From Pseudomonas azerbaijanoccidentalis (GTDB lineage: Bacteria > Pseudomonadota > Gammaproteobacteria > Pseudomonadales > Pseudomonadaceae), in contig NZ_JAHSTU010000006.1 of the NCBI RefSeq assembly GCF_019145495.1, positions 1-64,000 of the forward strand: DNA of 64,000 nt, in the 5' to 3' direction. Within the stretch, counting starts at the first letter, position 1. Each line of letters opens with the position of its first letter. The notes below the pieces were generated by a model. The model saw nothing but the letters and a program-made list of their open reading frames with translations. It had not been told where the DNA came from and did not search any database. Positions 7,777 to 16,146 of this stretch are shown here, in pieces. The position numbers were made by a program, and so were the translations under genes.

Positions 7777-9342
7777 ATGACCCACTCCGCGCCCCACGCC
7801 GATCCAATACCCCGCCTGCAATTGCGCAGAATCAGCAAGCGCTACCCCGGCTGCCTGGCCAACGACGCCATCGACTTGAGCATTGCCCCCGGGGAAATCC
7901 ACGCCCTGCTGGGTGAAAACGGCGCGGGCAAAAGCACGCTGATGAAGATTATCTACGGCGTTACTCACGCCGATTCGGGGGAGATGATCTGGCAAGGACA
8001 GCGGGTGAGCATGCGCAACCCGGCCCAGGCGCGCGGTCTGGGCATCGGCATGGTGTTCCAGCATTTCTCGCTGTTCGAAACGCTGAGCGTGGCGCAGAAC
8101 ATTGCCCTGGCCATGGGCGCGGCGGCGGGCACGCCAAAACAGCTGGAGCCGAAAATTCGTGAAGTGTCGCAGCGCTATGGCATGGCGCTGGAACCCGAGC
8201 GACTTGTCCACAGCCTGTCGATTGGCGAACGGCAGCGGGTTGAGATCATTCGCTGCCTTATGCAGGACATCCGCCTGCTGATTCTCGACGAACCGACGTC
8301 GGTGCTGACCCCGCAAGAGGCCGATGAACTGTTCGTCACTTTGCGCCGGCTCGCCGCCGAGGGCTGCAGCATTTTGTTCATCAGCCACAAGCTCGGTGAA
8401 GTCCGTGCGTTATGCCATAGCGCGACCGTACTGCGCGCCGGTCGAGTGGCCGGGCATTGCGTGCCGGCCGAGTGTTCGGATCAGCAACTGGCGCAGTTGA
8501 TGGTCGGTGAAGCGGCGGCTTTGATCACTGATTATCCAAAGGTGACCGGCACCGATGTCTGGCTGAATGTGCAGGGTTTGTCGTGGCACAACCCTGATCC
8601 GTTCGGCTGTTCGCTCAAGGCCATCGACCTTGAAGTGCGCCGCGGTGAAATCGTCGGCATCGCCGGGGTCGCCGGCAATGGTCAGGACGAGTTGCTGGCC
8701 TTGCTCAGTGGTGAAGAGCGATTGTCCCGCGACGACAGCGCCACGATCAGTTTCGGCCTGGAACCGGTCGCGCACTTGCGCCCCGACGCACGACGCCAAC
8801 GCGGACTGGCATTCGTCCCCGCCGAACGGCTGGGCCATGGCGCCGTGCCGGAATTGAGCCTGGCGGACAACGCGCTGCTCACCGCTTTCCAGCAAGGCCT
8901 GGTGAGCAACGGACTGGTCCAGCGCGGCAAAGTCGAAGCGCTGGCCAACAGCATCATTCAGCGTTTCGGGGTCAAGACACCGGACGCGCAAACGCCCGCC
9001 CGCAGCTTGTCCGGCGGCAACTTGCAAAAATTCATCCTCGGCCGGGAAATCCTCCAGCAACCCAAACTATTGGTGGCCGCGCACCCGACCTGGGGCGTGG
9101 ACGTTGGAGCGGCCGCGACCATCCACCGTGCGCTGATTGCCTTGCGCGATGCGGGCGCGGCGATCCTGGTGATTTCCGAAGACCTCGACGAACTGTTCCA
9201 GATCAGCGACCGACTCGGTGCTTTGTGCAGCGGACGCCTGTCGCCTCTGCAAGCCACCGTCGATACGCGCCTGAGCGATGTCGGCGGCTGGATGGCCGGC
9301 CAGTTCGACGCCCCTCAATCCTCTGTACCCGCCACGCATTAA
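7777..9342 (+). CDS. ABC importer ATP-binding protein, purine nucleoside (BMP) type
   Basis: This 521-residue protein has two fused ABC domains, as in RbsA-like and BmpA-associated nucleoside importers. The first has a canonical Walker A (GENGAGKST, about 46-54), signature (LSIGERQR) and Walker B (LLILDEPTS). The second has a degenerate Walker A (GVAGNGQDE), signature SGGNLQKF and a Walker B in which AAHPTWG replaces the Asp-Glu pair, usual for this subfamily. The start at 7777 is chosen because homology begins there; no strong ribosome binding site is visible. Two permease genes follow directly. Confidence 0.9.
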   Translation: MTHSAPHADPIPRLQLRRISKRYPGCLANDAIDLSIAPGEIHALLGENGAGKSTLMKIIYGVTHADSGEMIWQGQRVSMRNPAQARGLGIGMVFQHFSLFETLSVAQNIALAMGAAAGTPKQLEPKIREVSQRYGMALEPERLVHSLSIGERQRVEIIRCLMQDIRLLILDEPTSVLTPQEADELFVTLRRLAAEGCSILFISHKLGEVRALCHSATVLRAGRVAGHCVPAECSDQQLAQLMVGEAAALITDYPKVTGTDVWLNVQGLSWHNPDPFGCSLKAIDLEVRRGEIVGIAGVAGNGQDELLALLSGEERLSRDDSATISFGLEPVAHLRPDARRQRGLAFVPAERLGHGAVPELSLADNALLTAFQQGLVSNGLVQRGKVEALANSIIQRFGVKTPDAQTPARSLSGGNLQKFILGREILQQPKLLVAAHPTWGVDVGAAATIHRALIALRDAGAAILVISEDLDELFQISDRLGALCSGRLSPLQATVDTRLSDVGGWMAGQFDAPQSSVPATH

Positions 9343-9353
9343 CGGAGTGTCAC

Positions 9354-10460
9354 ATGCTGCTTTCTCTTGAACCCCGTGGCCAGCAATCGCGCGTGATGTT
9401 GTGGTGCTCGCCCTTGCTGGCGGCGGCCCTGACACTGGGTTGTGGCTCGTTGCTGTTTCTGGCGTTGGGACATGATCCGTTGCTGACCTTGCATACCCTG
9501 CTGATCGCGCCGGTCAGCGACGTGTATGGCGTCTGCGAATTGCTGGTCAAAGCACTGCCGATCCTGCTTTGCGCGCTGGGTCTGGCGGTCGCTTATCGGG
9601 CGCGAATCTGGAACATCGGTGCCGAAGGTCAACTGCTACTCGGCGCCTTGGCCGGCAGTGCGCTGGCGGTGAACATCATCGACATGCAAAGCCGTTGGGC
9701 GCTGGTGCTGATTATGCTCGCCGGCATTCTCGCCGGTGCTGCCTGGGCCGGGCTCACCGCCTGGTTGCGAACGCACTTCAACGCCAATGAAATCCTGACC
9801 AGCATCATGCTCAATTACATCGCCCTGAATCTGCTGTTGTATTGCGTGCACGGTCCGCTGAAAGACCCCGAAGGCTTCAACTTTCCACAATCGGCGATGT
9901 TCGGTGACGCCAGCCGGTTGCCGCTGTTGACGGAAGATGGCCGGTTGCACGCCGGGGTGTATTTCGCCCTGCTCGCGTTGGTGGCGGTGTGGGTGCTGTT
10001 GCAGAAAAGTTTTGTCGGCTTCCAGATCAAAGTGCTCGGGCTGGACAAGCGCGCGGCCGGATTCGTGGGGTTTCGTGAGAAACGCCTGATCTGGCTGGCG
10101 TTGTTGATCAGCGGCGGCCTGGCAGGCCTTGCGGGTGTTTGCGAAGTCACCGGCCCCATCGGGCAATTGGTGCCGCAGGTTTCTCCGGGCTACGGCTATG
10201 CGGCGATCACCGTGGCGTTTCTTGGCCGGCTCAACCCTATCGGCATCCTGCTTTCCAGCCTGTTGATGGCGCTGCTGTACATCGGTGGCGAGAGCGCACA
10301 AATGAGCCTGAACCTGCCGCAGGCCATCACCCAGTTGTTCCAGGGAATGATGCTGTTTTTCCTGCTCGCCAGTGATGTGCTGATTCTCTATCGACCGCGT
10401 TTGAACCTGCGCTGGGCACGCCGCGCACCCGCCACCGCCGTACACGCAGGAGCGCTGTGA
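9354..10460 (+). CDS. ABC importer permease, purine nucleoside type (first)
   Basis: This 368-residue inner-membrane permease is of the BPD_transp_2 (RbsC/YufP) type. It has multiple hydrophobic segments and the IWNIGAEGQLLLGA motif that follows the first helices in nucleoside permeases. A CGGAG lies 8 bases before the ATG at 9354; a longer frame from 9225 overlaps the ATPase gene and lacks the family start. It ends in a TGATG overlap with the second permease, so the two are translationally coupled. Confidence 0.9.
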   Translation: MLLSLEPRGQQSRVMLWCSPLLAAALTLGCGSLLFLALGHDPLLTLHTLLIAPVSDVYGVCELLVKALPILLCALGLAVAYRARIWNIGAEGQLLLGALAGSALAVNIIDMQSRWALVLIMLAGILAGAAWAGLTAWLRTHFNANEILTSIMLNYIALNLLLYCVHGPLKDPEGFNFPQSAMFGDASRLPLLTEDGRLHAGVYFALLALVAVWVLLQKSFVGFQIKVLGLDKRAAGFVGFREKRLIWLALLISGGLAGLAGVCEVTGPIGQLVPQVSPGYGYAAITVAFLGRLNPIGILLSSLLMALLYIGGESAQMSLNLPQAITQLFQGMMLFFLLASDVLILYRPRLNLRWARRAPATAVHAGAL

Positions 10461-11386
10461 TGGATATCGATCTGCTGAGCAATATTTTCTACGCCATGGT
10501 GCGCTGCGGCACGCCGTTGTTACTGGTGGCATTGGGCGAACTGGTTTGCGAAAAAAGCGGCGTACTGAATCTGGGCCAGGAAGGCATGATGCTGTTTGGT
10601 GCGGTGATCGGTTTTATCGTCGCTTTCAACAGCGGCAACCTGTGGCTGGGTGTGTTGCTGGCGATGCTGGCCGGGATGTTGTTGTCATCCCTGTTCGCGC
10701 TGGTGGCGTTGGTGTTCAACGCCAATCAAGTGGCCACCGGATTGGCCCTGACGATTTTCGGCGTGGGGCTTTCAACCTTTGTCGGTGCGGCCTGGGTGGG
10801 CAAACCGTTGACCGGATTCGAGCCGCTGGCGATTCCATACCTCAGTGATATTCCGTTGATCGGGCGGATGCTGTTTGCTCAGGATTTGTTGGTGTACCTG
10901 TCATTCGTGCTGTTTGCGCTGGTGGCCTGGGTGATTCTGAAAAGCCGCATCGGCCTGATCATTCAAGCCGTCGGGGAAAACCCGGATGCGGCGAGTGCCA
11001 TGGGCCTGCCGGTGTTGTCCGTGCGTACGTTGGCGGTGTTGTTTGGCGGGGCCATGGCCGGGTTGGCCGGGGCTTACTTGTCCCTCGCCTACACGCCCAT
11101 GTGGGCGGAAAACATGAGCGCCGGGCGCGGCTGGATTGCGCTGGCGCTGGTGGTGTTCGCCAGTTGGCGGGTGTGGCGCCTGCTGCTCGGCGCGTACCTG
11201 TTCGGCCTCGCCAGCATCCTGCACCTGGTGGCGCAGGGATTGGCGCTGGCGATTCCGTCGAGCCTGCTGGCGATGCTGCCGTATGTGGCAACGATTGTGG
11301 TGCTGGTGTTGCTGTCCCGGGATGCGGTGCGCACACGGTTGTATGCGCCGGTGTCGTTGGGGCAGCCGTGGCAGGCCGGGCATTAG
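10460..11386 (+). CDS. ABC importer permease, purine nucleoside type (second)
   Basis: This 308-residue membrane permease carries the paired motif VLNLGQEGMML near residue 36. It forms the heterodimeric channel with the preceding permease. The ATG at 10460 overlaps the previous stop by one base and follows AGGAG by 7 bases; a GTG at 10457 is possible but less well spaced. The substrate-binding protein for this importer is probably the BMP-family product encoded at 16147, separated by about 4.8 kb. Confidence 0.9.
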   Translation: MDIDLLSNIFYAMVRCGTPLLLVALGELVCEKSGVLNLGQEGMMLFGAVIGFIVAFNSGNLWLGVLLAMLAGMLLSSLFALVALVFNANQVATGLALTIFGVGLSTFVGAAWVGKPLTGFEPLAIPYLSDIPLIGRMLFAQDLLVYLSFVLFALVAWVILKSRIGLIIQAVGENPDAASAMGLPVLSVRTLAVLFGGAMAGLAGAYLSLAYTPMWAENMSAGRGWIALALVVFASWRVWRLLLGAYLFGLASILHLVAQGLALAIPSSLLAMLPYVATIVVLVLLSRDAVRTRLYAPVSLGQPWQAGH

Positions 11387-11404
11387 GCGGTGACTGGGCG
11401 AGCC

Positions 11405-11502
11405 TCTTCGCGGGCAAGCCCCCTCCCACAGGGATCGCAGGCGTGGCAACAATCCAGATCACACCGCAGAACCTTGTGGGAGCGGGCTTGCCCGCGAAAG
11501 CG
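11405..11502. repeat. REPIN (GGGCTTGCCCGC type) overlapping a gene end
   Basis: Two inverted arms (CGCGGGCAAGCCCCCTCCCAC and GTGGGAGCGGGCTTGCCCGCG) are separated by about 40 bp. The right arm lies inside the 3' end of the minus-strand membrane-protein gene and encodes its last residues. Confidence 0.8.
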
Positions 11503-11893
11503 TCCTGACAGGCAACACCTGGGCAATGCCCCACGCCAATTCGAACACCAGAAAAATCACCAGTAGCGAACTCGCACCCTGGGCCAGGGCATACGCCTGC
11601 CAAGTCGCAAACAGAAACCTCGCGACCGCGTCATAGCGTCCATAGACCGGCTGCGGATCGCGAATCCGCAACACCGCCCACACGCAAACAACCGAGCCCA
11701 ATAAATTCGCCATCAACAGGTGTGCCGGCTCGAAGGGTGGCAACTCGCCGGGCAAACTCAGGGCCTGACTCACCCCAGTCAAAAGCCCATGCAACGCGGC
11801 GAAACTCCACGGTGTGACAAACGCCGCCGTAACGATCAGGTCATACCAGGCACTGCTTTGCACCAGCCGGCGATATTGCGTTGAAGTCCACAT
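11459..11893 (-). CDS. Small membrane protein under a MerR-type promoter, function unknown
   Basis: This 144-residue protein has about four hydrophobic segments and no family I recognise. The ATG at 11893 is preferred over 11899 because the GGAG lies eight bases before it and only two before the other. The C-terminal 14 or so residues are encoded by a REP arm, so that tail is probably a recent extension. It diverges from a MerR gene, and a MerR-type operator with long spacer points toward this gene. It is probably the main target of that regulator. Confidence 0.7.
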   Translation of the reverse strand: MWTSTQYRRLVQSSAWYDLIVTAAFVTPWSFAALHGLLTGVSQALSLPGELPPFEPAHLLMANLLGSVVCVWAVLRIRDPQPVYGRYDAVARFLFATWQAYALAQGASSLLVIFLVFELAWGIAQVLPVRTLSRASPLPQGSAV

Positions 11894-11924
11894 CGACATT
11901 GCTCCATCAATTCAGGGAGCAACA

Positions 11925-11956
11925 AGGCTAAAGCCTGGAGTATGCTCCAGGGTCAA
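11925..11956 (-). promoter_or_regulatory. MerR-type promoter/operator for the membrane protein
   Basis: On the minus strand, TTGACC (11951-11956) and TAGCCT (11925-11930) are separated by 20 bp. The spacer holds the perfect dyad CTGGAG-N4-CTCCAG (11935-11950). Overlong 19-20 bp spacers centred on a dyad are typical of promoters untwisted by MerR family activators. The adjacent MerR gene is the obvious regulator. Confidence 0.7.
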
Positions 11957-11976
11957 GCCCTCCATGAGTTGTGAAG

Positions 11977-12333
11977 ATGCGCATCGGTGAATTAGCCCAG
12001 GCCAGCGCCGTCAGCCGAGACACGTTGCGCTTCTATGAGCAACGCGGGTTGATCGCGGCGCAACGCAGCGCCAATGGCTATCGCGACTATCCGCCCGACA
12101 TGGTGCAACTGGTGCAGTACATCAAGACCGCTCAACGGCTGGGTTTCACCCTCGGCGAGATCGGCGACAGCGTCGCGGCCATCTGGCAGTCGCCCGATCC
12201 GGACAGCGCCGTCACGCAATTGCTGCAAGACAAACTCAAACTGATCGAAACCCGCATGGCCGAACTCGGCGCCTTGCGCGAAGAGTTGCAACAACGGCTC
12301 GGGCAACAGTGTCCATTGAATCCACGACTCTGA
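11977..12333 (+). CDS. MerR family transcriptional regulator
   Basis: This 118-residue protein has the MerR winged helix (RIGELAQASAVSRDTLRFYE then QRGLI) and a coiled-coil dimerisation helix (about 75-110). Its single Cys near the end does not form the metal-binding pair seen in CueR, so a metal ligand is not indicated. It is followed after 19 bp by an SDR gene and diverges from a small membrane protein. It probably regulates both, through the operator at 11925-11956. The ATG at 11977 is chosen over a GTG two codons upstream because the MerR domain begins there. Confidence 0.88.
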   Translation: MRIGELAQASAVSRDTLRFYEQRGLIAAQRSANGYRDYPPDMVQLVQYIKTAQRLGFTLGEIGDSVAAIWQSPDPDSAVTQLLQDKLKLIETRMAELGALREELQQRLGQQCPLNPRL

Positions 12334-12352
12334 ATTTTCAAGGAAGCCACTC

Positions 12353-13042
12353 ATGTCTACGGCAAAAACCGCCCTCATCATCGGTGCATCCCGCGGCTTG
12401 GGCCTCGGTCTGGTGAAAACCCTGCTGGCCGATGGCTGGCAAGTCACCGCCACCGTGCGTAACCCGCAGAACGCCGAGGCGCTGAAGGCACTGGGCAAGG
12501 TGCGGGTCGAGAAACTCGACATGGACGATCAGCAAGCGGTCATCGCCTTGAACCAGCAACTCAAGGGCGAAGTGTTCGACTTGCTGTTCGTCAACGCCGG
12601 CGTCAAAGGCCCTGAAGTGCAGACGCCTAACGGTGGCGCGACCCTGGCCGAAGTCGGCCAACTGTTCTTCACCAACGCCGTGGCCCCCATCAATCTGGCT
12701 CAGCGTTTTGTCGGGCAGATCCGCCCGGACACCGGCGTGCTGGCATTCATGAGTTCGGTGCTGGGCAGCGTGACCATGCCGGACGCGCCGGAACTGGCGC
12801 TGTACAAGGCCAGCAAGGCTGCGTTGAACTCCATGACCAACAGTTTCGTCACCCAATTGGGCGAGCAGACCTTGACCGTGTTGTCGCTGCACCCGGGCTG
12901 GGTGAAAACCGACATGGGCGGCGAAGGTGCGGACATCGATGTGGAAACCAGCACGCGGGGCTTGGTGGATCAGGTGAATGCGTACGTCGGCAAGGGCGGG
13001 CATCACTTCATCAATTATCGCGGTGAAACCATTCCCTGGTAA
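12353..13042 (+). CDS. Short-chain dehydrogenase/reductase (SDR)
   Basis: This 229-residue classical SDR has an N-terminal cofactor motif (IIGASRGLGLGL, about 9-20), the NAG segment (FVNAGVKGP) and a catalytic YKASK (about residues 144-148). It is most like the C-factor/CsgA-like SDRs. An AAGGAAG lies upstream of the ATG. It is 19 bp after merR and likely co-transcribed with it. The substrate is unknown; reduction of a reactive carbonyl would fit a MerR-controlled stress unit, but this is inference. Confidence 0.88.
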   Translation: MSTAKTALIIGASRGLGLGLVKTLLADGWQVTATVRNPQNAEALKALGKVRVEKLDMDDQQAVIALNQQLKGEVFDLLFVNAGVKGPEVQTPNGGATLAEVGQLFFTNAVAPINLAQRFVGQIRPDTGVLAFMSSVLGSVTMPDAPELALYKASKAALNSMTNSFVTQLGEQTLTVLSLHPGWVKTDMGGEGADIDVETSTRGLVDQVNAYVGKGGHHFINYRGETIPW

Positions 13043-13057
13043 CACCACCGCCCACCT

Positions 13058-13133
13058 GTAGGAGCTGCCGAAGGCTGCGATCTTTTGATTGTTGAAGGCA
13101 GGGTCAAAGATCGCTGTCTTCGGCAGCTCCTAC
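13058..13133. repeat. REPIN (GTAGGAGCTGCCGAAGGC type)
   Basis: Two inverted copies of the GTAGGAGCTGCCGAAGG unit flank a short spacer downstream of the SDR gene. The second arm has one or two substitutions. Confidence 0.85.
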
Positions 13134-13284
13134 GAGGTTACTTGTTGTCTTGTCGGGACGGGCTTGCCCGCACGGGCGTTTTGTTCGACACTTCGCACCT
13201 CGCCTCCCCGGCGAACCTGGATCAGCAGACAGGGCAACACTGAGCTGGCAACCCTGAACCCAACTTTCAGAGGAGCCGGCCAAC

Positions 13285-14643
13285 ATGCCTGCGACCCGTA
13301 CCTGGTTAAAAAATCCCCTCGCCATTTTTACTTCCAACGACCTCGATGCCCGTGGCGGTCTTGTGCTGCAAGACGGCGTGATCGTTGAAGTACTCGGCGT
13401 CGGTCAACAACCGTCCACGCCATGCAATGAAGTGTTCGATGCCCGTGAGCATGTCATCCTGCCCGGCCTGATCAACACCCATCACCACTTCTATCAAACC
13501 CTGACTCGCGCCTGGGCACCGGTGGTCAACCAGCCGTTGTTCCCGTGGCTGAAAACCCTGTACCCGGTGTGGGCGCGCCTGACCCCGGAAAAACTCGCCC
13601 TCGCCACCAAGGTCGCGCTCGCCGAATTGCTGTTGTCCGGCTGCACCACCGCGGCTGATCACCATTACCTGTTTCCCGAAGGCCTGGAAAACGCGATTGA
13701 CGTGCAAGTTGAAAGCGTTCGCGAACTGGGCATGCGCGCCATGCTGACGCGCGGCTCCATGAGCCTCGGTGAAAAGGACGGAGGCCTGCCACCACAGCAG
13801 ACCGTGCAGGAAGGTCAGGTAATTCTCGACGACAGCCAGCGCCTGATCGCCGAGTACCACGAACGCGGTGACGGCGCGCAAATCCAGATCGCCCTGGCGC
13901 CCTGCTCGCCGTTCTCGGTGACCCCGGAAATCATGTCCGCCAGCGCCGAACTGGCGAACAAACTCGACGTGCGCCTGCACACCCACCTGGCCGAGACCCT
14001 CGACGAAGAAGACTTCTGCCTGCAACGCTTCGGCCTGCGCACCGTGGATTATCTGGACAGCGTCGGCTGGCTCGGCCCGCGTACCTGGCTGGCCCACGGC
14101 ATCCATTTCAACCCGGACGAAATCGCCCGCCTCGGCGCAGCCAAAACCGGTATCTGCCATTGCCCGAGCTCGAACATGCGCCTGGCTTCCGGTATTTGCC
14201 CAAGCATCGAGCTGACCGACGCAGGCGCCCTGCTCGGTTTGGGCGTGGACGGTTCAGCGTCCAACGATGCCTCGAACATGATGCTCGAAGCGCGTCAGGC
14301 GCTGTACATCCAGCGCCTGCGTTACGGTGCCGAAAAGATCACACCGGAGCGTGTCCTGGGCTGGGCAACCAAAGGTTCGGCCAGCCTGCTGGGCCGCACC
14401 GATATCGGTGAACTGGCGGTGGGCAAGCAGGCTGACCTGGCGCTGTTCAAGCTCGACGAGCTGCGCTTCTCCGGCAGCCATGACCCGGTGTCGGCCCTGC
14501 TGTTGTGCGGCGCTGACCGTGCGGACCGGGTGATGGTCGGCGGCAATTGGCGCGTGATTGACGGACAGGTCGAAGGACTGGATCTGAAAGGCCTGATTGC
14601 CGATCACAGCCAGGCGGCTCGGCAGTTGATTGCCGGGACCTGA
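13285..14643 (+). CDS. 8-oxoguanine deaminase (amidohydrolase)
   Basis: This 452-residue cytosine-deaminase-like amidohydrolase has the metal-binding HxH in NTHHHFYQ (about 64-71), a further His in HTHLAET and the conserved Asp in GVDGSASND. It resembles P. aeruginosa PA0142, which has been characterised as an 8-oxoguanine deaminase producing urate. Guanine or isocytosine derivatives are possible alternative substrates. A GAGGAG precedes the ATG. The neighbouring importer and adenine deaminase genes fit a purine scavenging role. Confidence 0.88.
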   Translation: MPATRTWLKNPLAIFTSNDLDARGGLVLQDGVIVEVLGVGQQPSTPCNEVFDAREHVILPGLINTHHHFYQTLTRAWAPVVNQPLFPWLKTLYPVWARLTPEKLALATKVALAELLLSGCTTAADHHYLFPEGLENAIDVQVESVRELGMRAMLTRGSMSLGEKDGGLPPQQTVQEGQVILDDSQRLIAEYHERGDGAQIQIALAPCSPFSVTPEIMSASAELANKLDVRLHTHLAETLDEEDFCLQRFGLRTVDYLDSVGWLGPRTWLAHGIHFNPDEIARLGAAKTGICHCPSSNMRLASGICPSIELTDAGALLGLGVDGSASNDASNMMLEARQALYIQRLRYGAEKITPERVLGWATKGSASLLGRTDIGELAVGKQADLALFKLDELRFSGSHDPVSALLLCGADRADRVMVGGNWRVIDGQVEGLDLKGLIADHSQAARQLIAGT

Positions 14644-14660
14644 TACAACACGGATTAACC

Positions 14661-14751
14661 TGTAGGAGCGAGCCTGCTCGCGATAGCGGTGTGTCAGACA
14701 CTGATGATGTCGACTGACACACCGTCATCGCGAGCAGGCTCACTCCCACAG
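14661..14751. repeat. REPIN (GAGCGAGCCTGCTCGCGATAGC type)
   Basis: Inverted arms GTAGGAGCGAGCCTGCTCGCGAT and ATCGCGAGCAGGCTCACTCCCAC flank a spacer that itself contains GTGTGTCAG/CTGACACAC. It lies between two convergent genes and may block read-through. Confidence 0.85.
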
Positions 14752-14767
14752 GGGTCTTGTGGTGGGC

Positions 14768-15859
14768 TCAGAGTCCGAGCAATGACAACATGATGAATGT
14801 CGCAAACAGCACAAAATGGGTCATGCCTTCGATGGCATTGGTTTCGCCGTCGTTGAGATTGATCGCGCTGACGATCAGCGTGAGGAAGATCATCACGGTT
14901 TGCACCGGAGTCATGGCCATCTGAAACGGCTGGCCGGTGTAGAGCGCCATGGCTTCCATCACCGGCACCGTCAGGATCACTGTCGACAGCGACGCGCCCA
15001 TGGCGATGTTGACCACCGACTGCATACGGTTGGCCAGTGCCGCACGCAATGCGGTGAGAATTTCCGGCGCGGCCGAGATCGCCGCCACCAGAATGGCCGT
15101 GATCACCGGCGGCGCTCCGGTGCCTTCCAGGCCCAGATCCAGGGTCTTGGACATCACCTCGGCCAACGCGCCAATCACAACCACACCAAACACCAGCAGA
15201 CCAATGGACAGCGTCAGGTTGACCGGCGTCGGCTCCTCGTCCAGAGGGGTTTTCTTGCGGCGCTTGTCCGGGTAGCTGTAGCTGAAAAAATAGCTGTGCG
15301 GCCCGACCTGCATGCGCAGGAACAACGCGTAAAGCACCACCATCGCGCCAATGGTGAACGCCGAATACAGTTTCCAGTTGGCCTCGGGAATGAACTCCGG
15401 CACTACCATGGAAACACCCATCGCGGTAAGGATCATCACGCTGTAGCTGCGCGCCGAGTCATCGTTGTACGACTGTTCGCCATGCTTGAGCCCGCCCATC
15501 AACGCGGCCAGACCGAGGATGCCGTTGATGTCGAGCATCACGGCTGAGTAAATCGTGTCGCGCACCAATGTTGCCGAGGCTTCATTGCTCATCATGATGG
15601 CCAGGATCACCACTTCCACCAGCACGGCGGCCAGGGTCAGGATCATGGTGCCGTAGGGATCGCCGACTTTTTCCGCGAGCAATTCAGCCTGATGAGCGAC
15701 ACGCATGGACGCGGCGACGATGAAGCCAATCAATACCAACCCGCCGATCAGCGCGACGGTCTGGCCGCTGTGCAGCAGCCAGTGTTCCAGCGGATATGCC
15801 ACGCACGCGGCGATCAACGCCAATAGCAGGAAGCTTTCTTGTTTGAGGACGGTGAGCAT
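14768..15859 (-). CDS. chaA: Calcium/sodium:proton antiporter (ChaA type)
   Basis: This 363-residue inner-membrane CaCA-superfamily protein has the two inverted alpha-repeats with acidic residues: GDPYGTMILTLAAVLVEV near residue 67 and PPVITAILVAAISAAPEIL near 250. Between them is a basic cytoplasmic loop (SYPDKRRKK). ChaA exports Na+ or Ca2+ (and K+ at high pH) in exchange for protons. It is a lone minus-strand gene inserted in the purine block, preceded by an AAGG ribosome binding site. Confidence 0.88.
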   Translation of the reverse strand: MLTVLKQESFLLLALIAACVAYPLEHWLLHSGQTVALIGGLVLIGFIVAASMRVAHQAELLAEKVGDPYGTMILTLAAVLVEVVILAIMMSNEASATLVRDTIYSAVMLDINGILGLAALMGGLKHGEQSYNDDSARSYSVMILTAMGVSMVVPEFIPEANWKLYSAFTIGAMVVLYALFLRMQVGPHSYFFSYSYPDKRRKKTPLDEEPTPVNLTLSIGLLVFGVVVIGALAEVMSKTLDLGLEGTGAPPVITAILVAAISAAPEILTALRAALANRMQSVVNIAMGASLSTVILTVPVMEAMALYTGQPFQMAMTPVQTVMIFLTLIVSAINLNDGETNAIEGMTHFVLFATFIMLSLLGL

Positions 15860-15989
15860 GTCGGGCCTTCTGCCGTGGGAGAGCGGATAAGCGACTGACT
15901 GCGGGGCGGCGCTAACGTTTCGTTAAACCTTAGCGCACCAGAGGATGGCAGCTTTGTCAGAGCATGCACTTTTATCGGCCTCAAGGGCC

Positions 15990-16058
15990 CTATCGCGAGC
16001 AGGCTCGCTCCTACAGGCGAACGCGGTCAAATGTGGGAGCGAGCCTGCTCGCGATGGC
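15990..16058. repeat. REPIN (GCGAGCCTGCTCGCGAT type)
   Basis: Two inverted arms with the GCGAGCAGGCTCGCTCC core are separated by about 19 bp. It lies in the 287-bp gap between chaA and the BMP binding-protein gene, which otherwise holds only the divergent promoters. Confidence 0.85.
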
Positions 16059-16146
16059 CGTTACGCGAACTCAGGCCGTTTGTTGTCTTGTTGGTCAGCA
16101 ATTTGCATTGGCCCTCTGCACACACAACAAAATGGAGTTCCAATTC

